A stretch of DNA of 60,521 nt. Source: Amycolatopsis sp. CA-126428 (GTDB taxonomy: Bacteria; Actinomycetota; Actinomycetes; Mycobacteriales; Pseudonocardiaceae). The translations under genes and the position numbers were made by a program. The stretch spans positions 1 through 60,521 of the forward strand of contig NZ_PPHF01000178.1 of NCBI RefSeq assembly GCF_002904335.1, given 5' to 3'. This document shows positions 1-7,730 of the stretch, one piece after another. Below the pieces are notes generated by a model. That model was given only the letters and a program-made list of their open reading frames with translations. It did no database searches and had not been told where the DNA came from. Position 1 is the first letter of the stretch. Each line of letters opens with the position of its first letter.

Positions 1-69
1 GGGCGCGTTGCCGGGAGGCTGAGGGGCGCGTTGCCGGGAGGCTGAGGGGCGCGTTGCCGGGAGGCTGAG
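1..69. repeat. 23-bp tandem repeat, three copies
   Basis: Three perfect head-to-tail copies of a 23-bp GC-rich unit begin at positions 1, 24 and 47. The array touches the window edge, so more copies may lie upstream. No gene is visible between here and 511. Confidence 0.9.
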
Positions 70-248
70 GGGGGCGGTTGTCGCCCGTGAGGTCCTCCGC
101 AGGGCGGTCTCGCCATCCTCGATGCCCTGACCGCGCGCGCAGCCTGCCGCCCTGGCCTGCCACGCCGCGCTCAAGCCACTCTCGCCGCGCGGCTACGGCT
201 CGCAACCTGCGCCAGGCCGGAGGCTCCGGCGAACGCCACTGAGGGGCC

Positions 249-370
249 GGTTGTCCACAACGCAGTCGGGGTGTGGACACCGTGCCCGATCTGCGGCTTT
301 TCCGGCATTTGTGTCAGGGGGGCCCGATAGGCTGGAGCCGGGACGGACCCCCCGGGAGGGTGGGCCCCTG
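249..370 (+). promoter_or_regulatory. Promoter-like upstream segment, copy A
   Basis: About 120 bp that aligns by eye, at roughly 70 percent identity, with 49742-49860 upstream of yceD. Shared blocks include GGTTGTCCACA, CTGCGGCTTT and a CGATAG-CTGGA block that looks like a -10 element followed by a start region. It lies ahead of the small gene at 511. Apart from this block and the repeat at 1-69, nothing recognisable was found in 1-510. Confidence 0.45.
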
Positions 371-510
371 CTCTCAGGCCGTCGGGGTGCAGCCGGCCAC
401 GGCCGGGCGGTTGGGCCACGCGCCGTCTGGCGACCGGGGCCCGGCTCCGGGAAGCTGGTCCCGGAGGAGTAGCGGTCCTGCAGGAGAAGCGGTCCCGGAG
501 GAGGTGTGCC

Positions 511-729
511 ATGCCCGGATTGCCGCTCGAGCGACGGCCGCCGTCGTTCGACCTGGCCGAGCTGGTCGGCCGGAAGATCGACGCCGCCAGGGAACGCTGC
601 GAGCGTGACGGCTTCCAGGTGCAAGTCATCGACCTCGGGAAACCCTCGGCGGTCACGCTGGACCTACGCCCGAACCGCATCCGCCTCCACGTGCGCCGAG
701 GTGTCGTCGAAGACTGCCACCAGGGGTGA
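511..729 (+). CDS. Small I78-like (peptidase-inhibitor fold) protein
   Basis: A 72-residue protein. The ATG at 511 follows a GGAGGAGG ribosome site. The order is a short leader, an LVGRKIDAARE helix, a strand (QVQVID) and a strand pair with DLRPNRIRLHV and a final GVVEDC. This matches the actinobacterial I78 inhibitor-like mini-proteins (helix, then a strand pair with a DxRPxRIxxHV loop). There is no signal peptide, so it is probably cytosolic. Real inhibitory activity is unproven in this family branch. The family call rests on pattern only. It stands alone in front of pyc, behind a promoter-like segment that also occurs before yceD. Confidence 0.6.
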   Translation: MPGLPLERRPPSFDLAELVGRKIDAARERCERDGFQVQVIDLGKPSAVTLDLRPNRIRLHVRRGVVEDCHQG

Positions 730-842
730 GCGGTGAACCTCCCGGGCCGCATGATGTCCATCACCCGGGACTGAACTCCCGCAGAGCGGGAAGAACCGGG
801 TAACGTGCGTTGACTTACCGATCCAAGAGGGAAGGACCGGGC

Positions 843-3800
843 ATGTTCCGCAAGGTTCTGGTGGCCAACCGCGGGGAGATCGCGATCCGGGCGTTCCGCG
901 CCGGCTACGAACTCGGTGCCGGCACGGTTGCCGTGTTTCCGCACGAAGACCGCAACTCGCTGCACCGCCTGAAGGCCGACGAGGCGTACGAGATCGGCGA
1001 ACCCGGTCACCCCGTGCGCGCCTACCTCTCGGTCGACGAGATCGTCGCCGCGGCCAAAAAGGCCGGGGCCGATGCCGTCTACCCCGGCTACGGCTTCCTC
1101 TCGGAGAACCCCGATCTCGCGCGCGCGTGCGAGGAAGCGGGGATCACCTTCGTCGGGCCGAGCGCCGACATTCTCGAACTCACCGGTAACAAGGCCCGCG
1201 CGGTGAAGGCCGCGCGCGAGGCCGGCGTGCCCGTGCTCGGGTCGTCCGAACCCTCGAGTGACGTCGACGCGCTGGTCGCCGCGGCCGAGGAGCTGGGCTT
1301 CCCGGTGTTCGTCAAGGCCGTCGCCGGCGGTGGCGGGCGCGGCATGCGCCGCGTCGAGGACCCCGCCGTGCTGCGCGAGTCCATCGAGGCCGCCGCGCGC
1401 GAGGCCGAGTCCGCCTTCGGCGACCCGACCGTCTTCCTCGAGAAGGCCGTCGTCGAGCCGCGGCACATCGAGGTGCAGATCCTCGCCGACGGCGCGGGCA
1501 ACATCATCCACCTCTACGAGCGCGACTGCTCGGTGCAGCGGCGCCACCAGAAGGTCGTCGAGCTGGCCCCGGCGCCGAACCTCGACCCCGAGCTGCGCGA
1601 CCGCATCTGCGCCGACGCCGTCAAGTTCGCGAAGAAGATCGGGTACCGCAACGCCGGCACCGTCGAGTTCCTGCTCGACAAGCAGGGCAACCACGTCTTC
1701 ATCGAGATGAACCCCCGCATCCAGGTCGAGCACACGGTCACCGAAGAGGTCACCGACGTCGACCTCGTGCAGTCGCAGCTGCGGATCGCCTCCGGCGAGA
1801 CCCTCGACGACCTGGGGCTCTCCCAGGACAAGATCTACCTGCGCGGCGCCGCGCTGCAGTGCCGCATCACCACCGAAGACCCGGCCAACGGCTTCCGCCC
1901 GGACACCGGGATGATCTCCGCCTACCGCTCGCCGGGTGGCTCCGGCATCCGGCTCGACGGCGGCACCGCCTTCTCCGGCACCGAGATCAGCGCCCACTTC
2001 GACTCGCTGCTGGTGAAGCTCACCTGCCGCGGGCGGGACTTCAAGACCGCCGTCGGGCGCGCGCGCCGCGCCGTCGCCGAGTTCCGGATCCGCGGCGTGG
2101 CCACGAACATCCCGTTCCTGCAGGCCGTCCTCGACGACCCGGACTTCCGCGCCGGGCGCGTCACGACGTCGTTCATCGAGGAGCGCCCGCAGCTGCTCAC
2201 CGCGCGGCAGTCCGCCGACCGCGGCACGCGCCTGCTGACCTACCTCGCCGACCAGACGGTCAACAAGCCGCACGGCGAGCGCCCGAAGACGCCGGACGCC
2301 ACGATCAAGCTGCCGAAGCTGCCGAAGGACGCCCAGCCGGCGCCGGGCTCGAAGCAGAAGCTCGCCGAGCTGGGCCCGGCCGGGTTCGCGCGCTGGCTGC
2401 GGGAGTCGCCGCACATCGGCGTCACCGACACGACGTTCCGCGACGCGCACCAGTCGCTGCTCGCCACCCGCGTCCGGTCGAAGGACCTCCTCGCGGTGGC
2501 GCCGGTCGTCGCGAACACGCTCCCCGAACTGCTTTCGCTGGAGTGCTGGGGCGGCGCGACCTACGACGTCGCGCTGCGGTTCCTCGCCGAGGACCCGTGG
2601 GAGCGGCTGGCGGCGCTGCGCGAGGCCGTGCCGAACATCTGCCTGCAGATGCTGCTGCGCGGGCGCAACACCGTCGGGTACACGCCGTACCCCACCGAGG
2701 TGACGAACGCCTTCGTCCAGGAGGCCACGAAGACCGGCATCGACATCTTCCGGATCTTCGACGCGCTCAACGACGTCGAGCAGATGCGCCCGGCCATCGA
2801 AGCCGTGCGCGAGACCGGGTCCGCCGTCGCCGAGGTGGCGCTCTGCTACACCTCGGACCTGTCCGACCCGGGCGAGAAGCTCTACACGCTCGACTACTAC
2901 CTCAAGCTGGCCGAGCAGATCGTCGGCGCCGGGGCGCACGTCCTGGCGATCAAGGACATGGCCGGGCTGCTGCGCGCGCCCGCGGCGACCAAGCTGGTCA
3001 CCGCGCTGCGCAAGGAGTTCGACCTGCCGGTGCACATCCACACCCACGACACCGCGGGCGGCCAGCTGGCCACCTACCTCGCGGCGATCAACGCGGGCGC
3101 GGACGCCGTCGACGGCGCGGTGTCGTCGATGGCGGGCACGACGTCGCAGCCGTCGCTGTCGTCGATCGTGGCGGCCACCGACCACTCCGCCCGCACCACC
3201 GGGCTCGACCTGCGGGCGATCGGCGACCTGGAGCCGTACTGGGAGAGCGTGCGCAAGATCTACGCGCCGTTCGAGGCCGGGCTGGCGTCGCCGACCGGGC
3301 GCGTCTACGACCACGAGATCCCCGGCGGGCAGCTGTCGAACCTGCGCACCCAGGCCATCGCGCTCGGCCTGGGCGACCGCTTCGAGGACATCGAGGCGAT
3401 GTACGCCGCCGCGGACAAGATCCTCGGCCACCTGGTGAAGGTGACGCCGTCGTCCAAGGTCGTCGGCGACCTCGCGCTGCACCTGGTCGGCGCGGGCGTC
3501 TCGCCGGCCGACTTCGAGGCGGAGCCGAACAAGTTCGACATCCCCGACTCGGTGATCGGCTTCCTGCGCGGCGAGCTCGGCGACCCGCCGGGTGGCTGGC
3601 CGGAGCCGTTCCGCACCAAGGCACTGGAGGGCCGGGCCGCCGCGAAGCCGGTCGCCGAACTGTCCGAAGAGGACCGGACGGCGCTGGCCGAGCACCCCCG
3701 CCGGACGCTCAACCGGCTGCTGTTCCCCGGGCCCACGAAGGAGTTCGAGGCGCACCGCGAGGCCTACGGCGACACGTCGGTGCTGCCGAGCAAGGACTTC

Positions 3801-4220
3801 TTCTACGGGCTGCGGCCGGGGGAGGAGTACCCGGTGGACCTCGAGCCGGGCGTGCGGCTGCTCATCGAGCTGGAGGCGATCGGCGAGGCCGACGAGCGCG
3901 GCGTGCGCACGGTGATGTCGACGCTGAACGGCCAGCTGCGGCCGATCCAGATCCGCGACCGCTCGATCGCCTCGGACATCCCGGCGACGGAGAAGGCCGA
4001 GAAGGGCAACCCGAAGCAGGTCGCGGCGCCGTTCGCGGGCGTAGTGACGCTGCAGGTCGCCGAGGGCGACACGGTCGAAGCCGGGGCGACGGTGGCGACG
4101 ATCGAGGCGATGAAGATGGAGGCCTCGATCACGGCGTCGGCCGGCGGCAAGGTGGCCCGGCGGGCGATCACCGCGGTGCAGCAGGTCGAGGGCGGTGACC
4201 TTCTGCTGGTCCTCGAGTGA
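843..4220 (+). CDS. pyc: Pyruvate carboxylase
   Basis: The 1125-residue single-chain enzyme makes oxaloacetate from pyruvate, bicarbonate and ATP, refilling the TCA cycle. The N-terminal biotin carboxylase starts MFRKVLVANRGEIA and has a glycine-rich ATP loop (GGGGRGMRR). The central carboxyltransferase begins near residue 525 (GVTDTTFRDAHQSLLATR) and carries the HIHTHDT metal site. The C-terminal biotinyl domain ends with EAMKMEAS, biotinyl lysine at about residue 1091. Length and domain order are typical of actinobacterial Pyc. The ATG at 843 is preferred over an in-frame TTG at 810 because GGAAGGA lies just upstream and the protein then begins where homologues do. It is 16 nt from the next gene and may be co-transcribed with it. 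Confidence 0.97.
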   Translation: MFRKVLVANRGEIAIRAFRAGYELGAGTVAVFPHEDRNSLHRLKADEAYEIGEPGHPVRAYLSVDEIVAAAKKAGADAVYPGYGFLSENPDLARACEEAGITFVGPSADILELTGNKARAVKAAREAGVPVLGSSEPSSDVDALVAAAEELGFPVFVKAVAGGGGRGMRRVEDPAVLRESIEAAAREAESAFGDPTVFLEKAVVEPRHIEVQILADGAGNIIHLYERDCSVQRRHQKVVELAPAPNLDPELRDRICADAVKFAKKIGYRNAGTVEFLLDKQGNHVFIEMNPRIQVEHTVTEEVTDVDLVQSQLRIASGETLDDLGLSQDKIYLRGAALQCRITTEDPANGFRPDTGMISAYRSPGGSGIRLDGGTAFSGTEISAHFDSLLVKLTCRGRDFKTAVGRARRAVAEFRIRGVATNIPFLQAVLDDPDFRAGRVTTSFIEERPQLLTARQSADRGTRLLTYLADQTVNKPHGERPKTPDATIKLPKLPKDAQPAPGSKQKLAELGPAGFARWLRESPHIGVTDTTFRDAHQSLLATRVRSKDLLAVAPVVANTLPELLSLECWGGATYDVALRFLAEDPWERLAALREAVPNICLQMLLRGRNTVGYTPYPTEVTNAFVQEATKTGIDIFRIFDALNDVEQMRPAIEAVRETGSAVAEVALCYTSDLSDPGEKLYTLDYYLKLAEQIVGAGAHVLAIKDMAGLLRAPAATKLVTALRKEFDLPVHIHTHDTAGGQLATYLAAINAGADAVDGAVSSMAGTTSQPSLSSIVAATDHSARTTGLDLRAIGDLEPYWESVRKIYAPFEAGLASPTGRVYDHEIPGGQLSNLRTQAIALGLGDRFEDIEAMYAAADKILGHLVKVTPSSKVVGDLALHLVGAGVSPADFEAEPNKFDIPDSVIGFLRGELGDPPGGWPEPFRTKALEGRAAAKPVAELSEEDRTALAEHPRRTLNRLLFPGPTKEFEAHREAYGDTSVLPSKDFFYGLRPGEEYPVDLEPGVRLLIELEAIGEADERGVRTVMSTLNGQLRPIQIRDRSIASDIPATEKAEKGNPKQVAAPFAGVVTLQVAEGDTVEAGATVATIEAMKMEASITASAGGKVARRAITAVQQVEGGDLLLVLE

Positions 4221-4236
4221 GCGATACGCTCGGCGG

Positions 4237-5028
4237 ATGCTGATCAACGCGGTACCGCAACGGCAGGGCGCCCTGGGACCGCGGGCGGCGGAGCTGCCGG
4301 ACGGCTGCGTGGCCCTGTCCGAGCTGGCCGGGCACGTGCTCGGCCGGCCGGTGCACCACGTCCGGCAGACCCGTTCGGTGTCCGAAGTGGACGGTGGGGT
4401 CGCGTCCCGGGCCGAACTGACCGGCGCGAACCGCGCGGCCCAGCTGGCGGCCCTGGAGGCACCGGGCGGCCCGGTCCTGACGATCGGCGGCGACTGCGGC
4501 GTCGAGCTGGTGCCGATCGGCGTGGCCCGCTTCCGCCACGGGCCCGGGCTGGGCGTCGCGTGGTTCGACGCCCACCCGGACTTGAACACGGCGGAGTCGT
4601 CGCCGTCGGGCGCGTTCCACGGCATGGTGCTGCGGTCACTGTTCGGCGAGGGCGACCCGGAGTTCGCGGCGGACCCGGCGCTGACCCCGGGAAACGTGGT
4701 CCTCGCCGGGACGCGGGCGTTCGACCCGGAGGAACAGGCGGCGGTCTCGCGGGGGCTGGCGGTGACTTCCGTGGCCGCCCTGACGGGCGTGGAGAAGCTG
4801 TACGTGCACGTGGATCTGGACGTGCTGGACCCGGCCGAGTTCGCCGGGCTGAACTACCCGGAGCCGGACGGCTGGACGATCGCGCGGCTGGTGTCGGAGC
4901 TGGACGCGCTGGCCCGGTTCGAGGTGGTCGGCGCGGGGATCACCGAGTGCGTGGGGACACCGCGCGAGGTCGAGGTCCTGGAACCGGTCCTCGCCGCGCT
5001 GGGCCGGCTGCTCGTGAGTGGTAAGTAG
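4237..5028 (+). CDS. Arginase-family protein with an altered metal site
   Basis: A 263-residue ureohydrolase-fold protein. Visible motifs are GGDCGVELVP, WFDAHPDLNT and HVDLDVLDP. The second and third provide the family's Asp/His manganese ligands. The first normally reads GGDH, and here the His ligand position is Cys. Catalysis on arginine or agmatine is therefore uncertain, and the substrate cannot be named. Start ATG at 4237, 16 nt after pyc. The TAG stop at 5026-5028 lies inside a palindrome shared with the convergent GntR gene. Alternatives are a formimidoylglutamase-like enzyme or a non-catalytic family member. Confidence 0.8.
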   Translation: MLINAVPQRQGALGPRAAELPDGCVALSELAGHVLGRPVHHVRQTRSVSEVDGGVASRAELTGANRAAQLAALEAPGGPVLTIGGDCGVELVPIGVARFRHGPGLGVAWFDAHPDLNTAESSPSGAFHGMVLRSLFGEGDPEFAADPALTPGNVVLAGTRAFDPEEQAAVSRGLAVTSVAALTGVEKLYVHVDLDVLDPAEFAGLNYPEPDGWTIARLVSELDALARFEVVGAGITECVGTPREVEVLEPVLAALGRLLVSGK

Positions 5029-5054
5029 GGTTCTAACCCGCGTTACCACTCACG
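5013..5054. terminator. Bidirectional terminator-like palindrome, copy 1
   Basis: Outer arms CGTGAGTGGTAA (5013-5024) and TTACCACTCACG (5043-5054) enclose an inner GGGTT/AACCC stem. It lies between convergent genes and contains the stop codons of both the arginase-family gene (5026-5028) and the GntR gene (5050-5052). A longer version of the same sequence occurs at 43310-43377. No T-tract is present. Confidence 0.8.
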
Positions 5055-5412
5055 ACCGGTAGGCCGCGCGGACTGCGTCGAGGGCGGTGGCCAGGTCCGC
5101 GCCGAGGTCGCGCGCCTGGGCCGCGAAGTCCGCGGCCGCCGACCGCAGCAGGGCCTCGCGGTCCGGGCGGCCGGCCGGGATCGTCACCACCGTGCCGCGC
5201 GCGCGGGCCGTGGCCACCCAGCCCGCCGCCTCCAGTTCGCGGTACGCCCGGGCCACCGTGCCCGACGCCAGCCCGAGGTCCCGCGCCAGCTGGCGGATCG
5301 GCGGCAGCCGGGTCCCCTCGGGCAGCGCGCCCGTCGTGACCGCCCGGACGACCTGGTCGTGCACCTGCCGCCAGGGGGCCACGCCGTTTTCGGTGTCGAC
5401 GACGATCTTCAC
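5050..5412 (-). CDS. GntR-family (YtrA-type) transcriptional regulator
   Basis: A 120-residue repressor-type protein. A winged helix-turn-helix spans residues about 10-75 (WRQVHDQVV, GTRLPPIRQLARDLGLASGTVARAYREL, then a wing with ARGTVV). Only a short helical C-terminus follows, as in the YtrA subgroup, with no large ligand domain. The GTG start at 5412 forms a GTGA overlap with the stop of the upstream membrane-protein gene, so the two are translationally coupled. The CTTGTATC-N8-GATACAAG operator at 6120-6143, ahead of the pair, is the probable autoregulatory site. YtrA regulators commonly control adjacent membrane transport or envelope-stress genes. Confidence 0.9.
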   Translation of the reverse strand: MKIVVDTENGVAPWRQVHDQVVRAVTTGALPEGTRLPPIRQLARDLGLASGTVARAYRELEAAGWVATARARGTVVTIPAGRPDREALLRSAAADFAAQARDLGADLATALDAVRAAYRS

Positions 5413-6104
5413 GCCGCCGCCGGCAGGCGTTTCGCCGGGGCCGTCACCGCCAGGAACGCCGCCAAGCCCGCCACGACCGCCAGGAACGAGACCAAGTCGC
5501 CCGCCGGCCAGCCGACCGCCGTGCAAGCGCCGATGCCCAGCCCGATCGCCACGCGTGCGCTTCGGCTGCGCAGCGCCAGATCGGCGCGCGCGGCACCGAC
5601 CGGCGGGCGGCGCACCGCCAGCAGCGTGATCGCCGCGCTCACCACCACCGTGCCCGCGGCCACCGCCAGCAGCTTCCACTGCGCGGTCAGCCCCAGGTGC
5701 ACCAGCGAACCCGCGGCCGCCAGCCCGCCGAGCACCAGCACCCATACCGGGACGACGCCCAGCAGCGTTCGCGGCGCCAGATCGGCTTCGCGCCGCGGAC
5801 CGCGGGACGGGCGCTGGGCCAGCAGCTCGGCGATCAGGCCGCCCAGCAGCAGCGTGGCGAGGATCGAGCCCATTCCCCGGTCGTCGAGAAGTGGCGGGAT
5901 GGCGAGGAACAGCCACGGGTACCAGAGCCGGCGCCGCTTGAGGTACCGGACGGCGAGGGCCACCTCCCCGGCGTCGGGATCGGCGACGCCCCAGCGCTTC
6001 AGCAAGCGTTTACCGTGTTTCTCGCCCGGCCAGAGCACGATCAGGATCGCGAGGCCGAACAACCCCGCGAACACGGCGACCCCGAGCACGTTGTCCCACG
6101 GCAT
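5409..6104 (-). CDS. Multi-pass membrane protein paired with GntR regulator
   Basis: A 231-residue integral membrane protein of unknown function. Hydrophobic segments are at the N-terminus (VLGVAVFAGLFGLAILIVLW), near residues 60-90, and in several later stretches up to residue 225, with short charged loops. It resembles the DUF1648-like or uncharacterised partners often encoded with YtrA-type regulators, but no family signature can be named. It is the first gene of a two-gene unit, and its stop overlaps the regulator's GTG. The ATG at 6104 follows a GAGGAACC-type ribosome site and lies 16 bp from the operator, so its expression is probably set directly by the GntR protein. Confidence 0.8.
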   Translation of the reverse strand: MPWDNVLGVAVFAGLFGLAILIVLWPGEKHGKRLLKRWGVADPDAGEVALAVRYLKRRRLWYPWLFLAIPPLLDDRGMGSILATLLLGGLIAELLAQRPSRGPRREADLAPRTLLGVVPVWVLVLGGLAAAGSLVHLGLTAQWKLLAVAAGTVVVSAAITLLAVRRPPVGAARADLALRSRSARVAIGLGIGACTAVGWPAGDLVSFLAVVAGLAAFLAVTAPAKRLPAAA

Positions 6105-6119
6105 GCGGTTCCTCCTCGT

Positions 6120-6143
6120 CTTGTATCAACCACACGATACAAG
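6120..6143. promoter_or_regulatory. GntR/YtrA-type operator
   Basis: A perfect inverted repeat, CTTGTATC, 8 nt, GATACAAG, just upstream of the membrane-protein/GntR pair. Its size and position fit autoregulation by a winged-helix dimer. Binding is inferred. Confidence 0.75.
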
Positions 6144-6256
6144 ATGCGGGCGTAACCGCAGCGCGGGCCGGTCGTTGGAGGTTCGCCCGTTCGTACGCAC
6201 GCCCAGGGGCAGTCGGCGGGACACTTGTCAGCTCATCGCAGCCGAACCCCGTGAAA

Positions 6257-6274
6257 TTGTCACCATGATGACAA
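6257..6274. promoter_or_regulatory. Inverted-repeat operator candidate upstream of PucR-type gene
   Basis: TTGTCA, 6 nt, TGACAA, an 18-bp dyad about 140 bp before the PucR-type start. A further half site TTGTCAT appears near 6334. The sequence around 6240-6345 is AT-richer than its surroundings, as expected of a promoter region. Confidence 0.5.
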
Positions 6275-6412
6275 GAAATCGGTTTTCCTTCACGGGTGTG
6301 ACACGTTTGGCGTTAGTTTTTCGATGTGTCGGTTGTCATCCGGGCAACAGGCACGGGTGCCCGGCCGCGAGGTGCCCGCGACCGGAGTCCGGGGCGGAGC
6401 GAAGGAGCTGCG

Positions 6413-7696
6413 ATGTCGGTGGAGCGCGGATTCGATCACGCTGCGCCGCCGCCACCCGCCGCTCTACCGCGCAAGCTCGCCGACATCCTGCGCCCCGAGC
6501 TGGCCAGCCTCGCCGCCGAAATCGTCGAAGAGATCCGCGCGACCATCCCGGCCTACGCGCGCCCGCTCGACGGGCCCTACGGCAAGTCGATCCGGGCCGG
6601 CGTCGAATACGCGATCACGCTGTTCGTCGCGCAGATCGCCGACCCGACGGTGTCGAAGGAACAGTCCCACGAGGTGCACCACCGGCTGGGGCAGAACGAA
6701 ATGCGCGAAGGCCGCAGCCTCGACACGCTGCAGTCGGCCTACCGCGTCGGCGCGCGGGTGTCGTGGCGGCGCATCATGCGCGTCGGGCGGCGCAGCGGCC
6801 TTTCCTCGGCGGTGATGTCCCAGCTGGCCGACGCCATGCTGGCGTTCATGGACGAGCTCGCCTCCGTCGCGCTCGACGGCTACCTCGAGGCGAAGGCGCG
6901 CACGGCGGGAGCGCTGGACACCTGGCGCCGCAAGCTCCTCCACCTGATTCTGGAGACGCCGCCCGCGTCCCCGAAAGCGATTGCCGAGCTGGCCCAGCTG
7001 ATCGGCTGGCCGGTGCCGGTGGACGCGACGCCGGTGGCGGTCTGCCCGGCCAGCGGCGTCGCCCCGGCCCGCCGCCACGCCGGGCTGGACGCGGACGTCC
7101 TCGCCGAGCTCGACACGCCGGACCCGAAACTGGTCGTCCCGGGTGAGCTGAGCGGCCCCCGGCTGGCGGCGCTGCAGGTGGCGCTGCCGGACTGCCGCTT
7201 GGCGATCGGCCCGTGCGTCCCGCTCGCTTCGGTGGCGGATTCCCTGCGCTGGGCCCGGAACGCGCTGCAGCTGGCCGAGCGCGGCGTCCTGGCGGCGCGC
7301 CCGGTGCTGCGCGCGGAGGAGCACCTGGCGACACTGCTGGTCAACTCCGACACCGGCCTGGTCGGCACGCTGCGGCAGCGCCTGTTCGCGCCGCTGGCGG
7401 AGATGACGGGCAAGCAGCAGGAACGGCTGCTGGAGACGCTGCGGGCGTGGCTGGACAGCCAGGGCAACGTGGTGGAGATCGCCGAGCGCCTGGGCGTCCA
7501 CCCGCAGACGGTCCGCTACCGCATGCGCCAGCTGCAGGCGACCTTCGGCGAGAGCCTCCGCGACCCGGCGGCCCGCTTCGAGATGGAGCTGGCGTTGCGG
7601 GCCGGGGCGGCACCGATGCCGTTGCGGTACCCGGTGAGCGAGCTGCTCCCGTCCCCGCGCTCGGGCGGTTCGCGTCCACAGTGGACGACGCCGTAG
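6413..7696 (+). CDS. PucR/CdaR-family transcriptional regulator
   Basis: A 427-residue cytosolic regulator. The N-terminal half is helical and resembles the sensor-like region of actinobacterial PucR proteins (RKLADILRPELASLAAEIVEE, then a QNEMREGRSLDTLQSAYRVGARVSWR stretch). The middle, about 160-320, is a degenerate GGDEF-like region. The C-terminal helix-turn-helix, about 340-415, reads LRAWLDSQGNVVEIAERLGVHPQTVRYRMRQL with long segments of the PucR HTH_30 signature. The ATG at 6413 is preceded by GAAGGAG; an earlier in-frame start is possible but lacks such a site. Target genes are unknown. It is monocistronic and diverges from the membrane-protein/GntR pair. Confidence 0.88.
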   Translation: MSVERGFDHAAPPPPAALPRKLADILRPELASLAAEIVEEIRATIPAYARPLDGPYGKSIRAGVEYAITLFVAQIADPTVSKEQSHEVHHRLGQNEMREGRSLDTLQSAYRVGARVSWRRIMRVGRRSGLSSAVMSQLADAMLAFMDELASVALDGYLEAKARTAGALDTWRRKLLHLILETPPASPKAIAELAQLIGWPVPVDATPVAVCPASGVAPARRHAGLDADVLAELDTPDPKLVVPGELSGPRLAALQVALPDCRLAIGPCVPLASVADSLRWARNALQLAERGVLAARPVLRAEEHLATLLVNSDTGLVGTLRQRLFAPLAEMTGKQQERLLETLRAWLDSQGNVVEIAERLGVHPQTVRYRMRQLQATFGESLRDPAARFEMELALRAGAAPMPLRYPVSELLPSPRSGGSRPQWTTP

Positions 7697-7719
7697 CCGG
7701 GGCCCGCGCGGACCCCGGC
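7696..7719. terminator. Weak terminator-like hairpin
   Basis: GCCGGGG (7696-7702), a 10-nt loop, and CCCCGGC (7713-7719) lie between the converging PucR-type and ALF-repeat genes. No T-tract is present. Confidence 0.35.
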
Positions 7720-7730
7720 CACCACGGGTC

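Noticed and set aside
171..4625. Very long open frame on the minus strand opposite pyc
   Set aside because: It is the antisense of pyruvate carboxylase, which has clear motifs. Long antisense frames are common at this GC content; the protein is Arg/Asp/Gly-rich without any motif.
5409..5916. Longer GntR protein starting upstream of 5412
   Set aside because: The extension lies inside the membrane-protein gene in another frame and has no motif; the GTGA overlap start fits the family.
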